Notes: a model not told the origin generated them from the letters alone. Positions 1-8,443 are shown, counted from the first letter of the stretch. The stretch is DNA of 64,000 nt from Actinomycetospora chibensis (GCF_028737215.1 NZ_JAQZAM010000001.1:1-64000); one strand, 5' to 3'. Numbers and translations: made by a program.

Positions 1-140
1 TCGCCCACGTGGGCGTCGACGTCGACGACGTCTACCAGGTCCTCGAGGACGAGGGCGTCACCAAGTTCGAGGACTCCTGGGCCGAGCTCACCGACACGGT
101 CTCGGAGCAGCTCACGCGCCGCAGCCCGGAGCAGGCATGA
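1..140 (+). CDS. tal: Transaldolase, C-terminal end (cut by window start)
   Basis: Only the last 45 codons are present, read from position 3 to a TGA at 138-140. The tail VDVDDVYQVLEDEGVTKFED resembles the C-terminus of bacterial transaldolase, which moves a three-carbon unit between sugar phosphates in the non-oxidative pentose-phosphate pathway. The stop overlaps the pgi start as ATGA, and the downstream pgi-zwf-opcA-pgl order is the usual actinobacterial arrangement, which supports the call. The catalytic Schiff-base lysine lies outside the window. Confidence 0.85.
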   Translation, partial: AHVGVDVDDVYQVLEDEGVTKFEDSWAELTDTVSEQLTRRSPEQA

Positions 141-1819
141 GCGCCGCGGGGGGACCGCAGGTCCGCATCACCGACGGCGCGCTCGCCGACGCCGCGTCCG
201 CGCTGGTCGAGAAGCTCGTCGGGGACGGCGCCGCGTCGAAGCTCTCGGCCGGTGACCCCACCCTCTGGGGCCCGGCCGCGGAGCCCGAGGCCAGCAAGCG
301 CCTGAGCTGGGTGGCGCTGCACGAGAGCTCGCGCCCGCTCGTCGACGAGCTCGCGGCCCTGCGTCGCGGCCTGCACGACGAGGGCGTCGACCGCGTCGTC
401 CTCGCGGGTATGGGCGGCTCGTCGCTCGCCCCCGAGGTCATCTGCGCGACGCGCTCGGGCGGGCCGGTCGGGGGCGACCACCCCCTGGTCGTGCTCGACA
501 CCACCGACCCGGGCCAGGTCTCCGACGCGCTCGCCGGCGACCTGAGCCGCACCGTGCTCGTCGTGTCGTCGAAGTCCGGCGGCACGGTCGAGACCGACAG
601 CCAGCGGCGGATCTTCTCGCAGGTCTTCGAGGCGAACGGCATCGACGCGGCGACGCGGATGGTCGTGGTCACCGACCCCGGCACGAAGCTCGCCGACCTC
701 GCCCGCGAGGAGGGCTACCGCTCGCTCGTCGAGGCCGACCCCGGCGTCGGCGGGCGCTACTCGGCGCTCACCGCGTTCGGCCTGGTGCCCTCGGCGCTGG
801 CCGGTGTGGACATCGGCGAGCTCCTCGACGAGGCCGCGCAGGCCGCCCCGGAGCTGGCGCGCGACGCGTCGGACAACCCCGCGATCGTGCTCGCCGCCGC
901 GATGGCCGCGGCGCACAGCGCGGGCGCGGAGAAGGTCGTCCTCGCCGACACCGGCTCCGGTCTCGTCGGGTTCGGCAACTGGGCCGAGCAGCTCATCGCC
1001 GAGTCCACCGGCAAGCAGGGGACCGGCCTGCTCCCCGTCGTGGTGGAGGGTCCCGAGGCCCCCGGCTTCGCCGACCACGGCCCGGACGCCACCGCGGTGG
1101 CGATCGGGCCGGAGGGCTCGGGCGCGCAGATCGCGGTGTCCGGCAGCCTCGGCGGGCAGTTCCTGCTCTGGGAGCACGCCGTCGCACTGGCCGGCCGCCT
1201 GCTCGGCATCAACCCGTTCGACCAGCCCGACGTCGAGTCGGCCAAGCAGGCCACCCGTGACCTGCTCGCGTCGGCGTCCGACGGCGGCGGGTCGACCGGC
1301 TCCGGCGACGACACCCCGGTGCTCACCGACGGTCCGGTCGAGGTCCGCACTGCGGGCGACGGCAGCTGGCTCGGCACGCCGGGCACGCTGGCAGAGGCGA
1401 TCCAGGCGCTGGTGGACCAGACGCCGGAGCGCGGCTACCTCGCGATCCAGGCCTACCTCGACCGGCTCGACGACGCCTCGTTCGAGACCCTGCGCCCCGA
1501 GCTCGCGAAGGCGACCGGCCTGCAGACCACCTTCGGGTGGGGGCCGCGGTTCCTGCACTCCACGGGCCAGTACCACAAGGGCGGGCACCAGAACGGCGCG
1601 TTCCTGCAGATCACGGGCTCGGTCGCCGACGACCTGGCGATCCCCGGTCAGCCGTTCTCGTTCGGCACGCTCGAGCACGCACAGGCCATCGGCGACGCCG
1701 GGGTACTCGCGGCGCCCAAGAACGGCGGCACCGCACGGCCCGTCCTGCGCCTGCACCTGGCCGACCGCGCGGCCGGTCTGGTGGCGCTCGCCCACGCGGT
1801 CCGGGAGGTGGGTCGGTGA
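137..1819 (+). CDS. pgi: Glucose-6-phosphate isomerase
   Basis: The 560-residue protein interconverts glucose-6-phosphate and fructose-6-phosphate in the cytosol. Visible PGI features are the early sugar-phosphate loop AGMGGSSLAPE, the SSKSGGTVET phosphate-binding segment, and the VGGRYSALTAFG signature. The length fits the actinobacterial form that sits directly after tal. The ATG at 137 overlaps the tal stop (ATGA) and its own TGA overlaps the zwf GTG, so tal, pgi and zwf are probably translated in a coupled way. Nothing appears broken. Confidence 0.93.
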   Translation: MSAAGGPQVRITDGALADAASALVEKLVGDGAASKLSAGDPTLWGPAAEPEASKRLSWVALHESSRPLVDELAALRRGLHDEGVDRVVLAGMGGSSLAPEVICATRSGGPVGGDHPLVVLDTTDPGQVSDALAGDLSRTVLVVSSKSGGTVETDSQRRIFSQVFEANGIDAATRMVVVTDPGTKLADLAREEGYRSLVEADPGVGGRYSALTAFGLVPSALAGVDIGELLDEAAQAAPELARDASDNPAIVLAAAMAAAHSAGAEKVVLADTGSGLVGFGNWAEQLIAESTGKQGTGLLPVVVEGPEAPGFADHGPDATAVAIGPEGSGAQIAVSGSLGGQFLLWEHAVALAGRLLGINPFDQPDVESAKQATRDLLASASDGGGSTGSGDDTPVLTDGPVEVRTAGDGSWLGTPGTLAEAIQALVDQTPERGYLAIQAYLDRLDDASFETLRPELAKATGLQTTFGWGPRFLHSTGQYHKGGHQNGAFLQITGSVADDLAIPGQPFSFGTLEHAQAIGDAGVLAAPKNGGTARPVLRLHLADRAAGLVALAHAVREVGR

Positions 1820-3375
1820 CCCGACGGTCGGTCACCGGGACGCCCGAGCACGACGACTGGATCAACCCGCTGCGGGACGCCCGCGACAAGCGCCTGCCCC
1901 GCATCGCCGGGCCGTCGGGACTCGTGCTCTTCGGCGTCACCGGCGACCTCGCCCGCAAGAAGCTCATGCCGGCGATCTACGACCTGGCGAACCGCGGGCT
2001 GCTCCCGCCCGGCTTCGCCCTCGTCGGGTTCGCCCGGCGCGACTGGGCGGACGAGGACTTCGCCGAGGTCGTCCACGACGCCGTGCGCGAGCACTCCCGC
2101 ACCCCGTTCCGCCAGGAGGTCTGGGACCGCCTGGCGGAGGGGCTGCGGTTCGTCCAGGGCACCTTCGACGACGACGAGGCGTTCGACCGCCTCGCCACCT
2201 GCGTGCACGAGCTCGACGAGCAGCGCGGCACCAACGGCAACCACGCGTTCTACCTCTCGATCCCGCCGTCGGCCTTCCCGACCGTCTGCAAGCAGCTCTC
2301 GCGCTCCGGCCTGGCCGATGACGAGGGCGATGTGTGGCGCCGCGTGGTGATCGAGAAGCCGTTCGGCCACGACCTGCGCTCGGCGCAGGAGCTCAACGCG
2401 ATCGTCAACGACGTCTTCCCCGAGGACGCGGTGTTCCGCATCGACCACTACCTCGGCAAGGAGACCGTCCAGAACCTGCTGGCCCTGCGGTTCGCCAACG
2501 AGCTCTTCGAGCCGATCTGGAACGCGCACCACGTCGACCACGTGCAGATCACGATGGCCGAGGACATCGGCGTCGGTGGTCGTGCGGGCTACTACGACGG
2601 CATCGGCGCGGCCCGGGACGTCATCCAGAACCACCTGCTGCAGCTGCTCGCGCTGACGGCGATGGAGGAGCCCGTCTCCTTCTCCCCCGACGCCCTGCGC
2701 GAGGAGAAGATCAAGGTCCTGTCGGCGGTGAAGCTCGCCGAGCCGCTGGACGAGACCACCGCCCGCGGGCAGTACGCGGCGGGGTGGCAGGGGTCGGTGG
2801 AGGTCAAGGGACTGCAGCAGGAGGACGGCTTCCCGGCCGACTCGGTCACCGAGACCTACGCCGCGATCACCTGCGAGGTGAACACCCGCCGCTGGGCCGG
2901 GGTGCCGTTCTACCTGCGCACCGGCAAGCGGCTCGGGCGGCGCGTCACCGAGATCGCCATCGTGTTCGAGCGGGCCCCGCACCTGCCGTTCGACCAGACG
3001 ATGACCGAGGAGCTCGGCCAGAACGCGCTGGTCGTGCGCGTTCAGCCGGACGAGGGCGTCACCCTGCGGTTCGGGTCGAAGGTGCCGGGCTCGGGCATGG
3101 AGGTCCGCGACGTCACGATGGACTTCGGCTACGGCACGGCGTTCACCGAGGCCTCCCCCGAGGCCTACGAGCGCCTGCTGCTCGACGTCCTGCTCGGCGA
3201 GCCGTCGCTCTTCCCCACCAACACCGAGGTCGAGCTGTCCTGGCGGATCCTCGACCCGGTGATCGAGAAGTGGCACCGCGAGGGCACCCCGGACAGCTAC
3301 AACGCCGGCACCTGGGGCCCGCCGTCGGCCGACACGCTGCTCCACCGCACCGGCCGGCAGTGGCGTCGTCCCTGA
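1816..3375 (+). CDS. zwf: Glucose-6-phosphate 1-dehydrogenase
   Basis: The 519-residue enzyme oxidises glucose-6-phosphate to 6-phosphogluconolactone with NADP+, the entry step of the oxidative pentose-phosphate pathway. The N-terminal nucleotide-binding loop GVTGDLARKKLMP and the substrate signature RIDHYLGKETVQN are intact. I chose the GTG at 1816 because it overlaps the pgi stop as GTGA and a GGGAGG lies a few bases upstream; the open frame extends further 5', but only as a shadow inside pgi. The next gene is its assembly factor opcA, 28 bp downstream. Confidence 0.95.
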   Translation: MTRRSVTGTPEHDDWINPLRDARDKRLPRIAGPSGLVLFGVTGDLARKKLMPAIYDLANRGLLPPGFALVGFARRDWADEDFAEVVHDAVREHSRTPFRQEVWDRLAEGLRFVQGTFDDDEAFDRLATCVHELDEQRGTNGNHAFYLSIPPSAFPTVCKQLSRSGLADDEGDVWRRVVIEKPFGHDLRSAQELNAIVNDVFPEDAVFRIDHYLGKETVQNLLALRFANELFEPIWNAHHVDHVQITMAEDIGVGGRAGYYDGIGAARDVIQNHLLQLLALTAMEEPVSFSPDALREEKIKVLSAVKLAEPLDETTARGQYAAGWQGSVEVKGLQQEDGFPADSVTETYAAITCEVNTRRWAGVPFYLRTGKRLGRRVTEIAIVFERAPHLPFDQTMTEELGQNALVVRVQPDEGVTLRFGSKVPGSGMEVRDVTMDFGYGTAFTEASPEAYERLLLDVLLGEPSLFPTNTEVELSWRILDPVIEKWHREGTPDSYNAGTWGPPSADTLLHRTGRQWRRP

Positions 3376-3403
3376 CGCGGGCGCGTCGACGAAGGAGACA
3401 ACC

Positions 3404-4372
3404 GTGATCGTGGACCTGCCGTCGACGGACACGTCGGCGGTCAACCGGACGATGGTCGACCTGCGCGAGAGCGCAGGAGCGGTCGCCCTCGGGCGGGTGC
3501 TGACTCTCCTGATCATCACCGAGGACGGCCCCGAGGCCGAGGCCGCCATCCAGGCCGCCAACGACGCCAGCCGCGAGCACCCGTGCCGCGTGCTCGTGCT
3601 GGCCCGCGGCATCCGGCGCGCGGCCTCCCGCCTCGACGCCCAGATCCGCATCGGGGGCGACGCCGGGGCCAGCGAGGTCATCGTCCTGCGCATGTACGGC
3701 CCGCTCGCCGACCAGGGCGGGGCGATCGTGGTCCCGCTGCTGCTGCCCGACGCCCCGATCGTCGCGTGGTGGCCGGGCGAGGCGCCCACGTCGCCGTCCG
3801 AGGACCCGGTGGGCAGCGTCGCCGGCCGTCGCATCACCGACGTGGGCTCGGCGAAGTCGCCGTCCAAGGCGCTGGGCAAGCTGCGCCAGCGCTACGCCCC
3901 GGGTGACACCGACCTCGCGTGGAGCCGCATCACCAGCTGGCGCGCCCTGCTCACCGCCGCCCTCGACCAGCCGCCGCACGAGCGCGTGACGCGCGCGTCG
4001 GTGGGTGGCGCGCCCGACTCGGCGTCCGCCGACCTGCTCACCGGATGGCTGGCGTCCCGCCTCGGCTGCCCCGTCTCGCGCACCACCCGGGACGTGCCGG
4101 GCGGCCAGGGCGGGCAGATCGCGATGGTGCGCCTCGAGCGTGCGAGCGGGTCGGTCGAGCTGGTCCGCCTGGACGCGAAGAGCGCGATGCTCTCCCAGCC
4201 CGGGCAGCCCGACCGTCGCGTCGCCCTCTCCCGGCGCACCACCCGCGAGTGCCTGGCCGAGGAGCTGCGCCGGCTCGACCCCGATGACATCTACGCCGAG
4301 GCGATCGAGGCGATGCCCACGGCTCGCGGCCGGTCCAAGGGCTCCCCCACCGCGGCGAAGGCGGACGCATGA
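3404..4372 (+). CDS. opcA: Glucose-6-phosphate dehydrogenase assembly protein OpcA
   Basis: This 322-residue protein belongs to the OpcA family, known in actinobacteria and cyanobacteria to activate or assemble glucose-6-phosphate dehydrogenase. The start MIVDLPSTDTSAVNRTM and the central VPLLLPDAPIVAWWPGEAP segment are typical of the family. The GTG at 3404 is preceded by GAAGGAGA at good spacing. It lies directly after zwf and overlaps pgl by 4 nt. The C-terminal 15 residues are rich in K, S and A and look disordered. Confidence 0.93.
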   Translation: MIVDLPSTDTSAVNRTMVDLRESAGAVALGRVLTLLIITEDGPEAEAAIQAANDASREHPCRVLVLARGIRRAASRLDAQIRIGGDAGASEVIVLRMYGPLADQGGAIVVPLLLPDAPIVAWWPGEAPTSPSEDPVGSVAGRRITDVGSAKSPSKALGKLRQRYAPGDTDLAWSRITSWRALLTAALDQPPHERVTRASVGGAPDSASADLLTGWLASRLGCPVSRTTRDVPGGQGGQIAMVRLERASGSVELVRLDAKSAMLSQPGQPDRRVALSRRTTRECLAEELRRLDPDDIYAEAIEAMPTARGRSKGSPTAAKADA

Positions 4373-5133
4373 GCAGCCCCGAGGTCGTCGTCCATCCCGA
4401 CACCGACACGACGGCGTCCGACGCCGCCGACCGCCTGATCACCGCGCTCGCCGCGGCGCAGGCGGCTCGGGGCGCCGCGTCGGTGGTGCTCACCGGTGGC
4501 GGGGTCGGGATCGCGATGCTGCGCGAGGTCGCGTCCTCCCCCCGCCGCGACACCGTGGACTGGGGTGCGGTCGAGGTGTTCTGGGGCGACGAGCGCTTCG
4601 TCCCCGCCGGCGACGCCGAGCGCAACGACGCCCAGGCCCGCGAGGCCCTGCTCGACGCGCTGCCGCTCGACCCGGCGCGGGTGCACCCGATGCCGCCCTC
4701 CGACGCGCCCGAGGAGGCCGGTGGCGGCGACCCGGACCTCGCCGCCGACGTCTACGCCAAGACGCTCTCGTCGGCGGCGGCGCGCCTCGGTGGTGACGCG
4801 ATCCCGGCCTTCGACGTGCTGCTCGCCGGCTGCGGCCCGGAGGGCCACGTGCTGTCGGTCTTCCCGGACTCGCCCGCGGTGCACGCGACGGCGGCCGGGG
4901 TGGTCGCCGTCCGCGACTGCCCGAAGCCGCCGCCGACCCGCGTCTCGCTGACGCTGGCGGCGGCCCGCCACGCTCGCGAGGTGTGGCTGGTGGCCACCGG
5001 CGAGGGCAAGGCCGAGGTCATCGCCCGCGCCCACGCCGGCGCCGCCGAGACCGACGTCCCGATCGCCGGCCTCCGCGGCACCGAGCGGACCCTCTGGCTC
5101 CTCGACGAGGCGGCGGCCGGCGACCTGACGTAG
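4369..5133 (+). CDS. pgl: 6-phosphogluconolactonase
   Basis: The 254-residue enzyme hydrolyses 6-phosphogluconolactone to 6-phosphogluconate, the step after Zwf. Family features visible are the N-terminal VLTGGGVGIAML, the EVFWGDERFVP block and the LLAGCGPEGHVLSVFP motif, the last being the family signature with E where many members have D. The ATG overlaps the opcA stop (ATGA). It closes the operon: the next gene, 26 bp away, runs in the opposite direction. Confidence 0.93.
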   Translation: MSSPEVVVHPDTDTTASDAADRLITALAAAQAARGAASVVLTGGGVGIAMLREVASSPRRDTVDWGAVEVFWGDERFVPAGDAERNDAQAREALLDALPLDPARVHPMPPSDAPEEAGGGDPDLAADVYAKTLSSAAARLGGDAIPAFDVLLAGCGPEGHVLSVFPDSPAVHATAAGVVAVRDCPKPPPTRVSLTLAAARHAREVWLVATGEGKAEVIARAHAGAAETDVPIAGLRGTERTLWLLDEAAAGDLT

Positions 5134-5159
5134 GACAGCGAACCGCCGGTTCGCGGCGT

Positions 5160-5426
5160 CTACGCGGACGACGTCCCGGTCCGCGGCGCTACCGGCGTCT
5201 CCCAGGGGCGCAGCGAGCGCTCGAAGAGCTCCCAGCAGCGGAGCTGGGCGAACCACGCCCGGGCGAGGCCGAGGTCCTCGCGCGGCGTGTGCTCGCGGAC
5301 CGGGCCGGTGGGCCAGGCGGCGTCGCGACCGGTCGGGTCGCCGGACATGCGGGAGTCGGCGCCGTAGCGCGCGAGCAGGAGCCCGGCGACGACGAGGACG
5401 CCGAGCAGGGTGACCGTGAGGGCCAT
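5160..5426 (-). CDS. Small single-TM protein A, ARYGADSR family (paralogue of 7078-7347)
   Basis: An 88-residue protein of unknown function. An N-terminal hydrophobic helix (about residues 3-18) is followed at once by LARYGADSR, then DPTGRDAAWP, and a helical tail ending in ERSLRPWE. The ATG at 5426 has AAGGAG just upstream. The same layout with conserved blocks ARYGAD-R, DPTGRD-AWP and DRSLRPWE recurs at 7078-7347, so the two are clear paralogues. It converges with pgl and diverges from the MocR-type regulator across a spacer filled with GTGGCAG boxes. It is probably an inner-membrane protein with a cytosolic tail; no function can be assigned. Confidence 0.8.
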   Translation of the reverse strand: MALTVTLLGVLVVAGLLLARYGADSRMSGDPTGRDAAWPTGPVREHTPREDLGLARAWFAQLRCWELFERSLRPWETPVAPRTGTSSA

Positions 5427-5491
5427 CGGGAGCTCCTTGGTGGTATCGCAGGGAATCGCATGTGGCTGGACGTCCTCCACAGTGGCCCCCG

Positions 5492-5552
5492 GTGGCAGGT
5501 GATGCCACGGCCACTTCACGCCAAGTGGCAGTGATAGTGGCAGAAGTGGCAG
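5492..5552. promoter_or_regulatory. GTGGCAG operator array in divergent spacer
   Basis: Four copies of GTGGCAG lie at 5492-5498, 5525-5531, 5537-5543 and 5546-5552, and GCCACTT (5510-5516) forms a dyad with AAGTGGC (5523-5529). The array abuts the start codon of the MocR-type gene and lies between it and the divergent mini-protein gene. MocR regulators commonly bind closely spaced direct repeats of this kind, and the core resembles the AAAGTGG-type PdxR site I recall from Corynebacterium. Autoregulation and control of the mini-protein are inferences. A GATAGT at 5533-5538 could serve as a -10. Confidence 0.6.
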
Positions 5553-5561
5553 ACTGCTGGC

Positions 5562-7094
5562 ATGGACGCCCAACTCGGCGCCGGGAGCCTCGCCCGCCTG
5601 CTCACCGGATGGCGTGACGACGGCGGCACGGGCGCGAGCGCGCAGGCCGCGCTGGTGACCCGTGTGTCGTCCCTGCTCACCGACGGGCGGCTCGCCGCCG
5701 GGACGCGGGTGCCCAGCGAGCGCGAGCTCGCCGCGGCCCTGGCCATCGGGCGAGGGACGGTGGCCGCCGCCTACGAGCAGCTACGCGATGACGGCTACCT
5801 GGTGCGCCGCCGGGGCTCGGGCACCTGGACGGCCCTCCCGAGCGCGACACCGGCCGGCTCGGGCGGCGTCGTCCCGGCGGCGTTCGGCGGGGTCACACCG
5901 ACCCCGGCCGCCGCGTACACGCCGTTCGCGCCGATGGGGCCGGTGAGCGGGTGGTCCCCCGGTCGCGACGTCATCGACCTCGCCCACGCCGCGCCCTGGG
6001 CGCCCATGGAGGCCGTGAGCGAGGCCGCCGCCCGCGCGCTGACCGAGCTGCCCGTGCACCTCGCGAGCACCGGTTACGACGTGCTCGGCCTCCCGGTGCT
6101 CCGCGAGGCGATCGCGGCGCGCCTGAGCGCCCAGGGACTGCGCACCTCCGCCGACGAGGTCATGGTGACCGCGGGCGCCCAGCACGCCCACGCCCTCGTC
6201 GCCCGCGCGCTCGTGCGCCCCGGCGACCGCGTGCTCATGGAGCAACCCACCTACCCCGGCGCCATCGACCTCGCCCGCCACGTCTCGGCGCGCGCGGTGC
6301 CGGTGGCGATGGTGGAGCAGGACGGCGTCCACGGCTGGGACGTCGAGGCGGTCGCGGCGGCGCTGCGGGCCGCCACACCGGCCGTCGGCTACCTCGTGCC
6401 CGACCATCAGAACCCCACCGGCGCCGTGATGGACGCCGAGACCCGGGCCGCCGTCGTGGCCGCCGCGGCGCGGCACGGCGTCCCCCTCGTGGTCGACGAC
6501 TGCCTGCGCGAGATGTGGATCGACGCCCCCGGCCCGCCGCCGCTGGGCGCCTGGTCCACCGGCGGCGCCACCCCGGTGATCACCACGGGGTCGCTGTCGA
6601 AGACCGTGTGGGGCGGCCTGCGCATCGGCTGGCTGCGCGCCCCACGGACCCTGCTCCAGCGGGTCGCGGCGGTGCGGGCGTCGGACGACATCTCGACCCC
6701 GGTGCTCGAGCAGCTCGTGGCCGTCGGGCTGCTCGAGAAGCTCGACGACCTCGTCGCGGACGGGCGTCGGGTGCTGGCCCACCGGCGTGACCACCTGCGG
6801 GCGGCGCTCGCGCGGGCCGTGCCGGAGTGGCGGGCCCCGAAGCCGTCCGGGGGCTTCAGCCTCTGGGTCGACCTCGGCGCGCCCCGCTCCAGCGCCCTCG
6901 TCGACGCAGCCTCACGTCACGGCGTCCTGCTCGCCGCCGGCCCCCGCTTCGCCACCGGCGGCGCGTTCGAGCAGTACCTGCGCCTGCCCTACACCCTCTC
7001 CACCGACGCGCTCGACGACGCCGTCGCGCGGCTCACCCGGGCATGGGACTCGCTGGGGGTCGGCGCCGCCCCGTCGCTCACGACCGTCGTGTGA
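5562..7094 (+). CDS. MocR/PdxR-type regulator (GntR winged helix fused to class I aminotransferase domain)
   Basis: The 510-residue protein has an N-terminal GntR winged helix (about residues 15-90, with VPSERELAAAL and GRGTVAAAYEQLRDDGYLVRRRGSGT) and a fold-type I aminotransferase domain (about 130-500). The PLP lysine is at about 347 in SLSKTVWGG, with VPDHQNPTG and RLPYTLS also present. MocR proteins sense PLP or amino compounds. No pdxST or other PLP enzyme is adjacent, so the effector is unknown. It is flanked by two paralogous mini-membrane genes, and its 3' end overlaps the second by 17 nt. No good Shine-Dalgarno precedes the ATG, so a short or absent leader is likely. Confidence 0.88.
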   Translation: MDAQLGAGSLARLLTGWRDDGGTGASAQAALVTRVSSLLTDGRLAAGTRVPSERELAAALAIGRGTVAAAYEQLRDDGYLVRRRGSGTWTALPSATPAGSGGVVPAAFGGVTPTPAAAYTPFAPMGPVSGWSPGRDVIDLAHAAPWAPMEAVSEAAARALTELPVHLASTGYDVLGLPVLREAIAARLSAQGLRTSADEVMVTAGAQHAHALVARALVRPGDRVLMEQPTYPGAIDLARHVSARAVPVAMVEQDGVHGWDVEAVAAALRAATPAVGYLVPDHQNPTGAVMDAETRAAVVAAAARHGVPLVVDDCLREMWIDAPGPPPLGAWSTGGATPVITTGSLSKTVWGGLRIGWLRAPRTLLQRVAAVRASDDISTPVLEQLVAVGLLEKLDDLVADGRRVLAHRRDHLRAALARAVPEWRAPKPSGGFSLWVDLGAPRSSALVDAASRHGVLLAAGPRFATGGAFEQYLRLPYTLSTDALDDAVARLTRAWDSLGVGAAPSLTTVV

Positions 7095-7347
7095 CCTCAC
7101 GGTCCTGCTCCCACGGCCGCAGGCTGCGGTCGTAGGCCTCCCACAGCCGACGGTGCGCCGCGATCCGGAGCGCCAGCTCGCCCAGCAGGACCGCGTCGCC
7201 CCGCACCGTGTGCGGCCGGCGGGTCACGGGCCAGGCGGGGTCGCGCCCGGTCGGATCGGCCTCGCTGCGCGTGTCCGCGCCGTAGCGCGCCACCGCGAGG
7301 AACCCCAGCACCAGAAGTACTCCCCAGAACGTGACCATCTCCGCCAT
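7078..7347 (-). CDS. Small single-TM protein B, ARYGADSR family (paralogue of 5160-5426)
   Basis: An 89-residue unknown protein with an N-terminal membrane helix (about residues 4-19), then VARYGADTR, DPTGRDPAWP and AYDRSLRPWEQ. These blocks match paralogue A at the same spacing. The ATG at 7347 is chosen because MAEMVTFWG aligns with the start of paralogue A; an internal ATG at 7338 with GAAGGGG upstream is possible. The gene is antisense to, and overlaps, the end of the MocR-type gene and diverges from the Lrp-type gene at 7433. Confidence 0.78.
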   Translation of the reverse strand: MAEMVTFWGVLLVLGFLAVARYGADTRSEADPTGRDPAWPVTRRPHTVRGDAVLLGELALRIAAHRRLWEAYDRSLRPWEQDREVTRRS

Positions 7348-7420
7348 CCCCTTCGCCGCTCTGCCGAACAGCAACCATTCTCGAAGGCGGGGGCGCTGGA
7401 CTCCATGGCGTTCTCACGGG

Positions 7421-7432
7421 GATAGTGGCCAG
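7421..7432 (+). promoter_or_regulatory. Possible leaderless promoter of the Lrp-type gene (-10 GATAGT)
   Basis: GATAGT at 7421-7426 lies 6 nt before the ATG at 7433, where a -10 element would sit for a leaderless transcript, which is common in actinobacteria. No Shine-Dalgarno is visible. The 9-mer GATAGTGGC also occurs in front of the MocR-type gene (5533-5541). This is inference from spacing only. Confidence 0.35.
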
Positions 7433-7924
7433 ATGACGACGAGTTCGGAAGTTCGGACGGGCCCGCGCCTGGAGAACGACAAGGTGCTCGACGAGACCAA
7501 CCGGCGCATCCTCACGGAGCTCGCCGACGACCCCCGTCTGAGCATGTCGGCGCTCGGACGCCGCGTCGGGATGTCGGCTCCCGCGGTCACCGAGCGGGTG
7601 CAGCGCCTCGAGCGCCTCGGGGTGATCCGCGGGTACCGGCTCGACGTCGACCCGGCGGCGCTCGGCTACCCCATCGCCGCGTGGGTCCGGGTCCGGCCCG
7701 CCCTGGGGCACGGGAAGATCGCCGAGCAGATCGCGGACCGGCAGCCCGAGGTCGTCGAGTGCCACAAGATCACCGGTGAGGACTGCCTGCTCATGCGCGT
7801 ACAGGTGCGCGACGTCGCCGACCTCGACCGCGTCCTCGAAGGCTGGCAGGAGCACGCCTCCACCGTCACCTCGGTCATCAAGTCCACCCCGGTCGAGCCG
7901 CGGAACATGCTGACCGTGGCCTGA
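7433..7924 (+). CDS. Lrp/AsnC-family transcriptional regulator
   Basis: The 163-residue protein has the two usual parts: an N-terminal helix-turn-helix (about residues 18-75, with NRRILTELADDPRLSMSALG and MSAPAVTERVQRLERLGVI) and a C-terminal ligand-binding RAM domain (about 80-155, with VVECHKITGEDCLLMRVQVRD). Family members respond to amino acids and usually control amino-acid metabolism or transport, often autoregulating. I start at ATG 7433 because the HTH is complete from there. It diverges from the mini-protein at 7347, making a second regulator-plus-mini-protein divergent pair in this block. The target is unknown. Confidence 0.87.
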   Translation: MTTSSEVRTGPRLENDKVLDETNRRILTELADDPRLSMSALGRRVGMSAPAVTERVQRLERLGVIRGYRLDVDPAALGYPIAAWVRVRPALGHGKIAEQIADRQPEVVECHKITGEDCLLMRVQVRDVADLDRVLEGWQEHASTVTSVIKSTPVEPRNMLTVA

Positions 7925-7983
7925 CACGGCGCGCCCGCGGGAGCATGATCGGAGATCCTGCTGGTCGTCGTGAGGAGCACGAG

Positions 7984-8442
7984 ATGTCCGAGCCGGGTTC
8001 CGCCACGGGCGCCGTCGTCGTCGGCGTCGACGGCAGCGACGGGTCGCGCGCCGCCCTCGAGTACGGCATGGACGAGGCTGCGCGTCGCGGCGTCCCGGTG
8101 CGGGCGATCATGGCCTACGCGGGCCCGGACGTCTGGTCGAGCGCGGAGGGCATCATCCCCGACGCCCGTATTCTGCACGACGCGGCGGCGCGCGACGTGC
8201 GGGCGATCGTCGACGAGGTGTCGGCGGCCCGCGCCGCCCGGGGCGCCCCCGCGCCGCCCGTGGTCGAGGCCGACATCGCCATGGGGCCGGCGTCGACCGT
8301 CCTGATCCACCACTCCCGCGGCGCGGCGGTGCTCGTCGTGGGCCACCGGGGCCGTGGCGGGCTCGCCAGCCGCGTCATCGGCTCGGTCGGCCTCAGCGCC
8401 GTCATCCACGCCGAGTGCACCGTGGTGGTCGTCCGCGACTGA
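7984..8442 (+). CDS. Universal stress protein (UspA family)
   Basis: A 152-residue single-domain Usp fold. The N-terminal VVVGVDGSDGSRAALEYG and the C-terminal ATP-binding motif GHRGRGGLASRVIGSVG (pattern G-x2-G-x9-G-S) are both intact, so it is probably an ATP-binding type. The ATG at 7984 follows a GAGGAG. It is 59 bp after the Lrp-type gene on the same strand and converges with the decarboxylase gene, with stop codons only a base or two apart. In actinobacteria such proteins are often induced in hypoxia or stationary phase; no DosR-like site was recognised here. Confidence 0.88.
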   Translation: MSEPGSATGAVVVGVDGSDGSRAALEYGMDEAARRGVPVRAIMAYAGPDVWSSAEGIIPDARILHDAAARDVRAIVDEVSAARAARGAPAPPVVEADIAMGPASTVLIHHSRGAAVLVVGHRGRGGLASRVIGSVGLSAVIHAECTVVVVRD

Positions 8443-8443
8443 A

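Noticed and set aside
32-1795. Open minus-strand frame of 587 codons opposite pgi
   Set aside because: It is a high-GC shadow: the plus strand has a complete, motif-bearing Pgi, and the minus-strand translation is Arg/Gly/Val repeats with no fold or motif.
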